DNA of 64,000 nucleotides from Lentzea alba. Its GTDB lineage: Bacteria; Actinomycetota; Actinomycetes; Mycobacteriales; Pseudonocardiaceae. The first letter of the stretch is position 1. The number at the start of each line of letters is the position of its first letter. The notes under the pieces were generated by a model. It ran no database searches and was not told where the DNA came from. It saw only the letters and a list, made by a program, of their open reading frames with translations. This document shows positions 1 through 7,747 of the stretch, one piece after another. The stretch is from NCBI RefSeq assembly GCF_011067745.1, contig NZ_JAAMPJ010000004.1, positions 124,001 through 188,000 of the forward strand, written 5' to 3'. A program made the position numbers and the translations under genes.

Positions 1-259
1 CGGGCGGGTCGCCCTCCAGCACCGTGCGCCGGTACCGCCCGCCCGGCAGCACGCCAACGGTCAGGTCGAACGAGTCGGCGGGCTTGCGCGGCGTGCAGAC
101 CGTGTAGGTGCCGGCCGTCTCGTCCACGCGGGCGAACATCTTGCGCCCTTTGAGGCCCACCAGGTTCTCGAACCAGTCCCACGCCTCGCTCATCGCGGTG
201 AGCTCGTCCGCGACGGTGTGCTCCAGCACCTCGACGTCAGCCCGGTTGATCACGTCCAC
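1..259 (-). CDS. Unrecognised protein, N-terminal part only
   Basis: The gene runs off the left edge, so only the first 86 codons are visible. The start is a GTG preceded by an AGAAGGGGG ribosome site about 9 bases upstream, which makes the reading frame convincing. The visible part is soluble, with alternating acidic and hydrophobic residues, several tryptophans and a short KGRKMFARVDE stretch. There is no signal peptide or membrane segment. I do not recognise the family. It is transcribed away from the glycosidase gene to its right, and the two share a roughly 110-base divergent intergenic region. Confidence 0.6.
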   Translation of the reverse strand, partial: MDVINRADVEVLEHTVADELTAMSEAWDWFENLVGLKGRKMFARVDETAGTYTVCTPRKPADSFDLTVGVLPGGRYRRTVLEGDPP

Positions 260-278
260 GACTCGATTCCCCCTTCTC

Positions 279-311
279 AGTCGAACGCCCCAGTCGAACG
301 CTAGTCGAATG
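279..311. repeat. Three short direct repeats, AGTCGAAYG
   Basis: Three near-identical 9-base units (agtcgaacg, agtcgaacg, agtcgaatg) begin at 279, 292 and 303, between the two divergent genes. They could be a regulator site for either gene or simple local duplication. The 11-13 base spacing would place them on roughly one face of the helix. Confidence 0.45.
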
Positions 312-372
312 CCCGATTCATCAGCTAGCGTCCAACGCGAATCTTGTTCACGTTCCCGACGATGATGACGGG

Positions 373-2079
373 GTGGCGGCGATGCGGCGAGCGGTGCTCC
401 TGGCGGTCCTGTTCCTCTTCTCCACGGTGATCAGCCCGGCGCGGGCGGAGTCGTTCGACGGCTCCGAGCTCCGGGTGTCCGGTGGGGTGTTCCGCGACGA
501 GCACGGCCGGGAGGTCGTGTTGCGGGGCTTCAACGTCTCCGGCACGGCGAAACTCGCCGAGTACCGCGGTCTTCCGTTCGCGAACGTCGCGGACGCGCGC
601 AAGTCCGCGACCGCGATGAAGCAGCTGACCGGCGCGAACGCCGTGCGGTTCCTGCTGACGTGGGCGTGGATCGAACCGCAGCGCGGCCAGATCGACCACA
701 CCTACCTCGACGGGGTGACCGCGCAGCTGCGGGCGTTCACCGACCAGGGCATCCGCGTCTACCTCGACTTCCACCAGGACCTGTACTCGCGGTACCTGTT
801 CAACAAGGACAGCTGGTACACCGGCGACGGCGCCCCGGCGTGGGCGGCGAGCGGGTACCCGAAGGAGTCGTGCGGCCTCTGCTTCCACTGGGGCCAGAAC
901 ATGAAGAACAACAACGCCGTCACCGCGGCCACCTACGACTTCTGGCACAACCGCAACGGTGTGCAGGACTCGTTCGTCAACGCGGCCGGCGAGGCGCTCA
1001 AGCACGTCAAGCAAGCCTTGCCCGCCAACGAGTTCAAGCTCGTCGTCGGCGTCGACCCGCTCAACGAGCCCTACGCCGGCAAGTACGACAGCGGCCAGAA
1101 CTCGCAAGCGTGGGAGCGCGACCTCCTGATGCCGTTCTACCAGCGCTTCCGCACCGAGATGGACGAGGCGGGCTGGAACTCGAAGCCCGCGTTCGTCGAG
1201 CCGCTGGTGTTCTGGAACCAGAACGTGGACTTCTTCGCCGAACCCGGCGGCCTCACGCTGGTGCCGAACCTCGGCGAGCGGTACGTGTTCAACGCGCACT
1301 TCTACGACGGCAAGGCGCAGTCGGGCCTCCTGATGCCCGGCAAGGCGGGTGACGGCCAGTACACCCAGGCGTTCGCCACGATCCGCCAGCGCGCCGCCGC
1401 ACTCGGCACCGCCGCGATCGTGTCCGAGTTCGGGCACCCGGTCTCCGGCAACACGTCCGACAAGACCCCGTCGGTGCTCAAGGCGATCTACCAGGGCCTC
1501 GACTCGAACGCGAACGGCGCCCGCTGGTGGTCGGCGCCGCGCGGCACGGTGGTCTCGGGCAGCCAGTGGCACTGGGACACCAACTACGGCCGTCACCGCG
1601 AGCTGATGAACGACAACCCGGGCAAGGTCATGACCGACGGCGACGCGATGAACGAGGAGCACTTCTCGGCGGTCAAGCTCGACAACGCCGGCGCCCCGGT
1701 TCTCACCATGGATCGCGCGCTCGTCGACCGCGTCTACCCGCAGGCCGTCGGCGGCACCACGCTCGCCTTCACCTACGAGGACCGCGCTTACCAGACGTGG
1801 CAGCAGATCCCGCTGCAGAACGTCCGCACGCTGGTCGGCTCCGCGCCGTTCGCCGTGCTCGTCTGGGACTCGAACGGGGGCTCCGCGCCGACCGAGCTGC
1901 ACCTGCCGGAGTCGCTGCGGTCACCGCTGGTCGTCAGTTCGGCGCCGGCGCAGGTGAACGGCGACAAGCTGCTGCTGCGAGGTGGCTCCGGACGGCAGTT
2001 CGCGCTGGTCACCGCCGCGTCGGGCGGCAACGTGGCCGCGGCGGAGGCCGAACTTCGCCAGTGGTACCAGAGCTGGTGA
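373..2079 (+). CDS. Secreted GH5 glycosidase, endoglycoceramidase-like
   Basis: This secreted enzyme of glycoside hydrolase family 5 resembles endoglycosylceramidases, which release intact glycans from glycosphingolipids. Residues 1-25 form a signal peptide ending ARA. The catalytic domain follows, with the acid/base Glu232 in the LNEP motif and the nucleophile Glu352 in VSEFGHP. Other family landmarks are the RGFNVSG start of the barrel and YLDFHQDLYSRY. The C-terminal 130 residues look like the beta-sandwich found in this subfamily. At 568 residues the length is normal. The start is GTG 373; an in-frame ATG at 382 would also leave a good signal peptide. The precise substrate (ceramide glycan or other beta-glucoside) cannot be settled from sequence alone. 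Confidence 0.85.
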   Translation: MAAMRRAVLLAVLFLFSTVISPARAESFDGSELRVSGGVFRDEHGREVVLRGFNVSGTAKLAEYRGLPFANVADARKSATAMKQLTGANAVRFLLTWAWIEPQRGQIDHTYLDGVTAQLRAFTDQGIRVYLDFHQDLYSRYLFNKDSWYTGDGAPAWAASGYPKESCGLCFHWGQNMKNNNAVTAATYDFWHNRNGVQDSFVNAAGEALKHVKQALPANEFKLVVGVDPLNEPYAGKYDSGQNSQAWERDLLMPFYQRFRTEMDEAGWNSKPAFVEPLVFWNQNVDFFAEPGGLTLVPNLGERYVFNAHFYDGKAQSGLLMPGKAGDGQYTQAFATIRQRAAALGTAAIVSEFGHPVSGNTSDKTPSVLKAIYQGLDSNANGARWWSAPRGTVVSGSQWHWDTNYGRHRELMNDNPGKVMTDGDAMNEEHFSAVKLDNAGAPVLTMDRALVDRVYPQAVGGTTLAFTYEDRAYQTWQQIPLQNVRTLVGSAPFAVLVWDSNGGSAPTELHLPESLRSPLVVSSAPAQVNGDKLLLRGGSGRQFALVTAASGGNVAAAEAELRQWYQSW

Positions 2080-2115
2080 CGGTGTCGGTTCGCCATTGCC
2101 ACGTAATCTGGTGAA

Positions 2116-3012
2116 GTGCGAACTAGGCCCACCCTAAGCTGGTCGCCTTCGGGCCCGTCGCTGCCGCGCACCTCCACCCTGACCGACGTCGTCCCGATCG
2201 TCGTCGGCGGCGATGTGCTGGTGCTCAGCGGCGCGGGCCTGTCCACGGAGTCCGGCATCCCGGACTACCGCGGCGAGGGCGGCTCCCTGCGCAAGCACAC
2301 CCCGATGACCTACGAGGAGTTCACCAGTAGCGCTGCCAGCCGGCAGCGCTACTGGGCCCGCAGTCACGTCGGCTGGCGGACCATCGCCCGCGCGCACCCG
2401 AACGCGGGCCACCACGCCGTCACCCGCCTCTCGGGCAAGCTGTCCGGTGTCATCACGCAGAACGTCGACGGCCTGCACCAGGCCGCCGGCACGTCCGACG
2501 TCGTGGAGTTGCACGGCGGCCTGGACCGGGTGATCTGCCTGGGCTGCGGGTTGTTGTCGCCGCGCGTCGACCTCGACCGGCGCCTGCGCGAGGCCAACCC
2601 GGACTTCGCCGCCACGACCACCGAGATCAACCCGGACGGCGACGTGTTCCTGCCGGAGGAACAGGTGCGCGGCTTCGAGGTCGTCGGGTGCGTCGAGTGC
2701 GGTGGTGTGCTCAAGCCCGACGTCGTGTTCTTCGGCGAGAACGTGCCGCGCCCACGCGTCGAACAGTGCTACTCGCTCGTCGACAACGCCCGTTCGCTCC
2801 TCGTCCTCGGCTCGTCGTTGACGGTCATGTCCGGCCTGAGGTTCGTGCGGCGCGCGGCTGATTCGGGCATCCCGGTCGTGATCATCAACCGCGGCGTGAC
2901 GCGCGGCGACCCGTACGCGTCGCTCAGGGTCGATCTGCCGCTGGGCAAATCGCTCACGGAACTCGCGGACGTTGTTCTACAGTCCGGAAATGGTGACCTT
3001 CCCGGTCGATGA
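2116..3012 (+). CDS. Sir2-family NAD-dependent protein deacylase
   Basis: The protein is a sirtuin that removes acyl groups from lysine with NAD as co-substrate. The NAD-binding GAGLSTESGIPDYRG motif lies at residues 39-53, TQNVDGLH at 114-121, and the catalytic His133 in VELHGG. Four zinc-binding cysteines sit at about 141, 144, 192 and 195, followed by KPDVVFFGEN and LVLGSSLTV. At 298 residues it is slightly longer than CobB, mainly through a roughly 30-residue N-terminal extension, so the true start could lie downstream of GTG 2116. No clear ribosome site was found. Its 3' end overlaps the start of the next gene by 23 bases, which implies translational coupling. Confidence 0.88.
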   Translation: MRTRPTLSWSPSGPSLPRTSTLTDVVPIVVGGDVLVLSGAGLSTESGIPDYRGEGGSLRKHTPMTYEEFTSSAASRQRYWARSHVGWRTIARAHPNAGHHAVTRLSGKLSGVITQNVDGLHQAAGTSDVVELHGGLDRVICLGCGLLSPRVDLDRRLREANPDFAATTTEINPDGDVFLPEEQVRGFEVVGCVECGGVLKPDVVFFGENVPRPRVEQCYSLVDNARSLLVLGSSLTVMSGLRFVRRAADSGIPVVIINRGVTRGDPYASLRVDLPLGKSLTELADVVLQSGNGDLPGR

Positions 3013-4483
3013 CGTCACGCCGGTGACGGACGTGCTCCCCACCCGGCCCATGAGCGACCTGTTTCCCGGCGCACTCGCCGCGGGTGGTGACGCGCGGGTG
3101 CTGAAGCCGAACGGCGTGCATCCACTGCTGCACGCGGTCGGCAAGGCGTTCGCCGAACACCGGCCGCTGGTCCTGTCGCCGGACGCGGTGTGGCTGACGA
3201 TCACGCGCGGAGTCGCCCAGCACGTGCGCCTGCACGCCGAGGAACTGCGTTCGGTCCTGGTGCGCCACCAGGGCAAGGACCTGCTCGAGGTCCAGGTGTT
3301 CCCTGGCTCCCATTCGTGGGCCGAGGTGGTCGAGCACCTCGCGAAGCAGGTCGGCGACACCTTCTTCGAGTGCGACTTCAGCACCAGCACGGACGTCGAA
3401 CGGCTGGCCGGGCGCGTCGCGATGCTCGACGCCTACTCGCCGTACTTCGGGTACTGGATGATCGGCATCTGCGGCATCCCGTCGATCACCCTGACCGGCA
3501 CGCCCGCCGACTGGCGCGAGATCCGCACCCGGATCGACGACCTGCCCCGGTTCGGGCTGGAGCACTGGTGTCGCTCGCTCGTCCCGATCACCGACCACCT
3601 CGTGCTGGCGGCGGAGGGCAATCCCGACACCGCCTTCTGGCAACGGATCTACAACCCGATCGACGCGTACGGCGGTGATCGCGTCACCGGGTGGATCACC
3701 CGGCTGTACCCGTACCTCGAGCTCGGCAGCGAGGGCACGAAACCCAACCACATGCTCGACCTGCCGATCGACGAACCGCGCGACCTGACCCACGACGGCT
3801 GGTACTCGGGCCCGGCCATCACCACCGACACCGTGCCCGCCACGCTGTGCCGGGCCGTGATCAACGTCAACGACCGGCGGGACATCAGCAGGGTCGCGGT
3901 GGACGCCGGACTGGCCGGCGTCACGCAGCACCAGGACGGCGCACTGGAACCGGTGGCGGGCTGGGCGGTGGTGCCCGCGCCGCCGAGCATCGAGTCGGTG
4001 CTGGACTGCGTCGTCGCGGAGCACGAGTGGACGCCTCCCCTGTCGCCGCTGGAGAAGGCGCGGGCGAGGTTCGCGGACCTGGACCCGGAAGAGCTCGAGG
4101 ACCTGGAGAACGGGGAGATCTCTTTCCTGGACGCTCCGCAGGGCAGCGGCGAGCTGATCGCGCTCCGCCAGCGCATCGGCACCGCCTCGCTGCACGGCGG
4201 TGCGTGGCGGCTGCAGGCGAGCGGCGGCAACTCCGCGTCGATCGGCCGCTTCCACGTGGACGTCGTGTTCGACCTCGCGGACGGACGACTGGTCGGCGAG
4301 GTCGGCGACTTCCGCACCGGGCTGAGCCACTGGGTGATCTTCCGCGACGGCGACCTCCCGCAGGACGTCCCGGTGCTCGGCACGTCCCTCGCGATGCTGC
4401 TCGAGTCGGTGCTCGACCACAACGACGTCACTCACCTGGAGACGATGCGCCTGGACCGCCTGGAAATGAGCTACGACGACTAG
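2990..4483 (+). CDS. DUF4419-domain protein
   Basis: The 497-residue soluble protein matches the DUF4419 family, found in actinobacteria and fungi and without a known activity. Features typical of the family are the N-terminal PNGVHPLLHAV segment, LSPDAVWLTITRGVAQHVR, and the central FGYWMIGICGIPSITLTG block followed by DLPRFGLEHWC. No signal peptide or catalytic motif is obvious. I chose the ATG inside the sirtuin reading frame because the alternative upstream TTG adds only six unconserved codons. The overlap with the sirtuin gene suggests the two proteins are made together. Its last codons are part of a 30-base duplication. Confidence 0.8.
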   Translation: MVTFPVDDVTPVTDVLPTRPMSDLFPGALAAGGDARVLKPNGVHPLLHAVGKAFAEHRPLVLSPDAVWLTITRGVAQHVRLHAEELRSVLVRHQGKDLLEVQVFPGSHSWAEVVEHLAKQVGDTFFECDFSTSTDVERLAGRVAMLDAYSPYFGYWMIGICGIPSITLTGTPADWREIRTRIDDLPRFGLEHWCRSLVPITDHLVLAAEGNPDTAFWQRIYNPIDAYGGDRVTGWITRLYPYLELGSEGTKPNHMLDLPIDEPRDLTHDGWYSGPAITTDTVPATLCRAVINVNDRRDISRVAVDAGLAGVTQHQDGALEPVAGWAVVPAPPSIESVLDCVVAEHEWTPPLSPLEKARARFADLDPEELEDLENGEISFLDAPQGSGELIALRQRIGTASLHGGAWRLQASGGNSASIGRFHVDVVFDLADGRLVGEVGDFRTGLSHWVIFRDGDLPQDVPVLGTSLAMLLESVLDHNDVTHLETMRLDRLEMSYDD

Positions 4484-4505
4484 AACCGCCTGGAGTTGAG
4501 CTACG
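4455..4505. repeat. 30-base tandem duplication across a stop codon
   Basis: A 21-base segment starting ACCGCCTGGA at 4455 recurs at 4485 with two substitutions. The first copy encodes the last residues of the DUF4419 protein and the second lies just after its stop codon. This is a recent-looking local duplication in which the second copy is untranslated tail. Confidence 0.7.
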
Positions 4506-4520
4506 CCCAGAACTGGGGGG

Positions 4521-4877
4521 CTAGGACTGCGACCTGAACTGGTCCAGCATGCGTCGTTCCCGCTTCGTCGGACGTCCCGCACCACGATCGCGCCGTGCGA
4601 TCGGGACGTCCGGCGGTGGCGGGGGAGTGCGGTCGATGAAGCACGTGGCCGCGTCCGCCGCGCCGACCCGTTTCTGGATCACGCGGACCACCTCGACGAT
4701 CCACGTCTTGTCGTTCACGCGGGCGCGGACCTGGTCGCCGGGCACCACGGTGGCGGAAGCCTTCGCGGGTTTGTCGTTGATGCGCACGTGGCCGCCCCGG
4801 CACGCCGCGGCGGCGTCCGGGCGGGTCTTCGTCAGCCGGACCGCCCACAGCCAGCGGTCGATGCGCGTGGACTCCAC
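4521..4877 (-). CDS. S4-domain RNA-binding protein, Hsp15-like
   Basis: This small (118-residue) basic protein carries an S4 RNA-binding domain at its N-terminus (ESTRIDRWLWAVRLTKTR, then GGHVRINDKPAKAS). It belongs to the Hsp15/YrfH-like group, which in E. coli binds stalled 50S subunits that carry nascent chains. The C-terminal tail is proline- and arginine-rich (PPPPPDV, RRDRGAGRPTKRERR), which suits RNA contact. The GTG start was chosen because the conserved S4 domain begins directly after it. The divergent chorismate mutase gene starts only 27 bases away, so the two promoters must overlap or lie inside the genes. Confidence 0.85.
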   Translation of the reverse strand: MESTRIDRWLWAVRLTKTRPDAAAACRGGHVRINDKPAKASATVVPGDQVRARVNDKTWIVEVVRVIQKRVGAADAATCFIDRTPPPPPDVPIARRDRGAGRPTKRERRMLDQFRSQS

Positions 4878-4904
4878 CCCGCCATCATGGCACTCTCGGG
4901 GATC

Positions 4905-5438
4905 ATGAAGATTCTGGCGGTCGCTCTGACCCTCGCGGCCTCGCTCACGCCCGTCGGCCCGCTCGGTGAGCTCACCGGTCTCGCCGTGCAGCGCGTCCAG
5001 GTGGCCGACCTCGTGGCAGCGGCCAAGTTCGGCACGACCCAGCCGATCGACGACCCCGCGCGCGAACAGCAGGTGCTCGACGGCGTGCGCACCAAGGCGA
5101 CCCAGCTCGGTCTCGATCCCGAGAACGCGGCGAGGTTCTTCCGCGCCCAGATCGAGGCGAACAAGCTCGTGCAGCGCGGCCTCTACGTGCGCTGGACCGA
5201 GCACCCAGAGGAGGTCCCGTCGCGGCGCCCCGACCTCGGCACCGAGGTCCGGCCGATTCTCGACCGGCTGACCACGGACATCCTCGCCGAGCTCAAGGAC
5301 ACCGAACAGCTCCGGCGCCCCACGCTGAAGTGCGAGATCCACGCGACGATCGCGGAACGGTCGGCCGTCGTGCTGAACCGCCTCGACCGCCTGCACGAGG
5401 ACGCGCTGGCCGAGGCGATGAGCACGGTTTGCGCCTAA
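4905..5438 (+). CDS. Secreted chorismate mutase, AroQ gamma type
   Basis: The enzyme converts chorismate to prephenate. The 177-residue protein has an N-terminal signal peptide (roughly the first 20 residues, MKILAVALTLAASLTPVG) and an all-helical body like the exported chorismate mutase of Mycobacterium tuberculosis. Family hallmarks are RVQVADLVAAAKF, the PIDDPAREQQVLD helix and RAQIEANKLVQRGLYVRW. ATG 4905 is preferred over the in-frame ATG at 4887 because CGGGGA sits 5-8 bases before it. What an exported chorismate mutase does outside a cytoplasmic shikimate pathway is unresolved even in known cases. Confidence 0.88.
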   Translation: MKILAVALTLAASLTPVGPLGELTGLAVQRVQVADLVAAAKFGTTQPIDDPAREQQVLDGVRTKATQLGLDPENAARFFRAQIEANKLVQRGLYVRWTEHPEEVPSRRPDLGTEVRPILDRLTTDILAELKDTEQLRRPTLKCEIHATIAERSAVVLNRLDRLHEDALAEAMSTVCA

Positions 5439-5443
5439 GAAGG

Positions 5444-5512
5444 GTTCACTTAGGACTGTGCACTTAGAACGGCGCACTTCAGAACAGCGCAATTGAGCAC
5501 AGTGCACTCAGG
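5444..5512. repeat. Degenerate tandem repeat, about five 14-15 base units
   Basis: About five successive units resemble GYGCACTTAGAAC (gttcacttaggact, gtgcacttagaacg, gcgcacttcagaaca, gcgcaattgagcaca, gtgcactcagga). They fill the gap between two convergent genes and reach into the last codons of the TetR gene. The pattern looks like decayed slippage repeats rather than a terminator. Confidence 0.6.
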
Positions 5513-6083
5513 ATGGTGGCGGTACCGGCAACGGGTGGGCGCCTTCGGGTCGCAACCCGTCGAACAGGATCGCCAGGTAGCGCCGCCACAGATCGGGCGC
5601 GCCGGACGGCAGGTGTTTGACCACGTCGTTCGGCACGCACATCAGCAACATCACGTCGGCGCCGGTGATGTCCGCCCGCACCGCGCCCTGTTCTCGCGCG
5701 CGGTCGACGAGGGCGTCGATCACCGCGCTCATCCGCGTCTGCGCCGCCGCGACCTCCGCCCCCAGATCTCCTTGCAGGACTGACAGGTCGAGCCGTTCCC
5801 GTTCCTGCGCGGCGGTGGTCATGAACTCCAGCAGCGCCGCGCCCGCGTCGGCAGCCGTGCTCAGCCGTTCGCCCGCGGCGGTGAGCCGGGCGATCCGGTC
5901 CAGCACGATCGCGCCGACCAGGTCGTCCTTGGTGGGGAAGTGCCGGAACACGGTGCCCTTGCCGAGGCCCGCGCGGCGCGCGATGGCGGCGATCGGCGCG
6001 TCCATCCCCTGTTCGGCGAACTCGGTGATCGCGGCCGCCAGCAACGACTCGCGGTTTCTGGCGGCGTCAGCACGCAACGGCAC
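5508..6083 (-). CDS. TetR-family transcriptional repressor
   Basis: The protein (191 residues) begins with a TetR-type helix-turn-helix. Residues of about 15-55 include EFAEQGMDAPIAAIARRAGLGKGTVFRHFPTK written in two blocks, the classic recognition helix being KGTVFRHF. An all-helical ligand-binding domain of variable sequence follows. The start is GTG. It is divergent from an NADP-dependent oxidoreductase gene, and the 85-base gap between them holds two copies of a palindromic site. It therefore very likely represses both genes and is released by the compound the oxidoreductase acts on, or by a related electrophile. The inducer cannot be told from sequence. Confidence 0.88.
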   Translation of the reverse strand: MPLRADAARNRESLLAAAITEFAEQGMDAPIAAIARRAGLGKGTVFRHFPTKDDLVGAIVLDRIARLTAAGERLSTAADAGAALLEFMTTAAQERERLDLSVLQGDLGAEVAAAQTRMSAVIDALVDRAREQGAVRADITGADVMLLMCVPNDVVKHLPSGAPDLWRRYLAILFDGLRPEGAHPLPVPPPS

Positions 6084-6100
6084 GGCACCAGCCTAACAAG

Positions 6101-6150
6101 TTGACCGCGCGGTCCGTTTCGCGCACCATAAGGTGACCAGTCGGTCCGTT
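6101..6150. promoter_or_regulatory. Double TetR operator, GACC-N4-GGTCCGTTT
   Basis: The divergent gap holds a perfect 12-base palindrome, GACCGCGCGGTC (6103-6114), followed by CGTTT. A second copy, GACCAGTCGGTC (6135-6146), is again followed by CGTTT, and the two centres are 32 bases apart, about three helical turns. Both keep the GACC/GGTC arms and differ in the four central bases. This is the expected layout for a TetR dimer binding twice on one face of DNA. Confidence 0.75.
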
Positions 6151-6168
6151 TATGGGGGTGAGTCAGAG

Positions 6169-7128
6169 ATGAAAGCAGTCATCGCGCCGGACTACGGTCC
6201 GCCGGAGCAGTACCTGGTGGCGGACGTGCCGGTGCCCAGGCCAGGACCGGGACAGCTCCAGGTCCGGATCGCCGCCGCCTCGATCAACCCGGCCGACGTC
6301 GTCCTGCCGTCCGGCGCCTACCGGGACACGACCCCGCTCGAGTTCCCGCACGTGCCCGGCAACGACTTCGCCGGCACGGTCACCGAGGTCGGGGAAGGGG
6401 TGACGGCGTTCGCCGAGGGTGACGAGATCTTCGGCCAGGCCGTGCCGCGGGCGCTGCGGGCGATGGCCGGGGCGAACCGGCCCTCGCTGAGCACCGGTTC
6501 GCTGGCCGAGTACGCGGTCTTCGAGGCGGACACCCCGTTGCTCGCGCATCGGCCGCGCGGGTTGTCCGCACCTGACGCGGCGGCACTCGCGACCGCCGGA
6601 CTGACCGCGCGGGCGCTCCTTGCGACCGCGCGGACGAAGCCGGGGGAGACCGTGCTGGTCGTCGGCGCGACCGGCGGAGTCGGCACCGCGCTCGTGCCGC
6701 TGCTCGCCGCCGCCGGTGCCCAGGTGATTGCCACCGCCACGGCCGCCGACGCCGAGATCCTGCGCGGTCTCGGCGCCCACGTCACCATCGGCTACGCGGA
6801 CGACTACCCGGCCGGGGTGGACGCGGCGTTCAACCTCGCACTGCCCGGCAACCGGCTGGCGGACGTGGCCGCGACTCTCCGCACGGGAGGTCACCTGCTC
6901 ACGATCACCTACCCGCCGCCGGAGCGCGACCGCGACGACGTCGACCTGAGCTTCGTGCTCGACCTCGACGGCGAGCTGGGCGGCATGCGCGAGGTCGCCG
7001 AACTCGCGGCGGACGGCACGTTGCCCGCCACGATCAGCCGCCGCTACCCGCTCGACGACGGGCCGCGGGCCTGTGTCGACTTCCTCCGCGAGCACACCAC
7101 CGGCAAGCTGGTCGTCACGACGTGGTGA
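6169..7128 (+). CDS. Zinc-free NADP-dependent oxidoreductase (quinone oxidoreductase-like)
   Basis: This is a medium-chain dehydrogenase/reductase of the zinc-independent quinone reductase type, 319 residues. It opens with MKAVIAPDYGPPE. The catalytic fold has ASINPADVVLPSG and GNDFAGTVTEVG, but lacks the cysteine and histidine ligands of zinc alcohol dehydrogenases. The nucleotide-binding loop VGATGGVGTA lies near residue 165. ATG 6169 is chosen because GGGGGTGAG precedes it and family members start with this segment. The divergent TetR gene and the double operator show that it is inducible. The likely role is reduction of quinones, enones or other reactive carbonyls. Confidence 0.85.
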   Translation: MKAVIAPDYGPPEQYLVADVPVPRPGPGQLQVRIAAASINPADVVLPSGAYRDTTPLEFPHVPGNDFAGTVTEVGEGVTAFAEGDEIFGQAVPRALRAMAGANRPSLSTGSLAEYAVFEADTPLLAHRPRGLSAPDAAALATAGLTARALLATARTKPGETVLVVGATGGVGTALVPLLAAAGAQVIATATAADAEILRGLGAHVTIGYADDYPAGVDAAFNLALPGNRLADVAATLRTGGHLLTITYPPPERDRDDVDLSFVLDLDGELGGMREVAELAADGTLPATISRRYPLDDGPRACVDFLREHTTGKLVVTTW

Positions 7129-7447
7129 GGTCCACTGTGGACTGAAGGCCGAGCATCCGCGCGAGCCCGGACAGTTCGAGCACCCGCGCCACCTGAGGCG
7201 ACGCGGCGGACAACCGCAGCCGGCCCGCCGCGGCCGAGGCGCGGGCGTGCCCGCGCACCAGGGCGCTGATCCCGCTGGAGTCGCAGAACGTGACACCGGT
7301 GAGGTCGAGCACGAGGGAGCGGTGGCCTTTGTCGAGGAGGCGGTCGAGCCGGGTGAGCAGGCGTTCCGAGCCGGTTCCGGCGAGTTCACCGGTGACGGTG
7401 AGGAGGGTGCAGGCAGGTGACGACTCGGTCACCGTGACTTCGAGCAT
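7115..7447 (-). CDS. STAS-domain protein, anti-anti-sigma factor-like
   Basis: The 110-residue protein is a single STAS domain like SpoIIAA or RsbV. The signature around the regulatory serine, LDLTGVTFCDSSGISAL, lies in the middle; phosphorylation of that serine by a partner kinase/anti-sigma factor would switch binding. ATG 7447 is preferred to the GTG at 7495 because the domain starts directly there. No anti-sigma or sigma gene is adjacent, so its partner is encoded elsewhere. The 3' end overlaps that of the convergent oxidoreductase gene by 14 bases. Confidence 0.82.
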   Translation of the reverse strand: MLEVTVTESSPACTLLTVTGELAGTGSERLLTRLDRLLDKGHRSLVLDLTGVTFCDSSGISALVRGHARASAAAGRLRLSAASPQVARVLELSGLARMLGLQSTVDLTTS

Positions 7448-7747
7448 TTCGCGGTAGTACCCAGTCGCCGCCGCCCGGAAACCCGGCTGCGGCACGCGGT
7501 CCGCTCATCGGTTCGAAATAAGATCTTGAAGAGTTCCTGTGGCACAGCTGAGAATTTCTCAGGCGAGATGGCCGAGCTGCCGGTTTTCATGAATCTTCCG
7601 GACCATCTCGTATCCGCTGTGTGACGATGTTTTGGTTTTGGCCAAAAGCTTCGACGGTATTTTCCGCCGTCTGGAGACTTGGCGGTGGGGCAGGTGCTTG
7701 TTGGGGAGAACATGTCGCCTGAACACAGGGGAAATACAGGGGGAAGT
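7448..7747. other. AT-richer 300-base promoter region with two inverted repeats
   Basis: This stretch separates the STAS and peroxidase genes and is visibly richer in A and T than its surroundings. It holds an 8-base inverted repeat, CGAGATGG/CCATCTCG (7564-7571 and 7603-7610, 31 bases apart), and a perfect 12-base palindrome, TTTTGGCCAAAA (7636-7647). Both are plausible regulator sites for the peroxidase gene. No convincing gene lies inside. Confidence 0.5.

Noticed and set aside
2116-3012. Sir2 as a defence (NAD-depleting) effector
   Set aside because: It has the zinc cysteines and length of a classical deacylase and lacks a partner Argonaute or STING-like or HEAT-type sensor.
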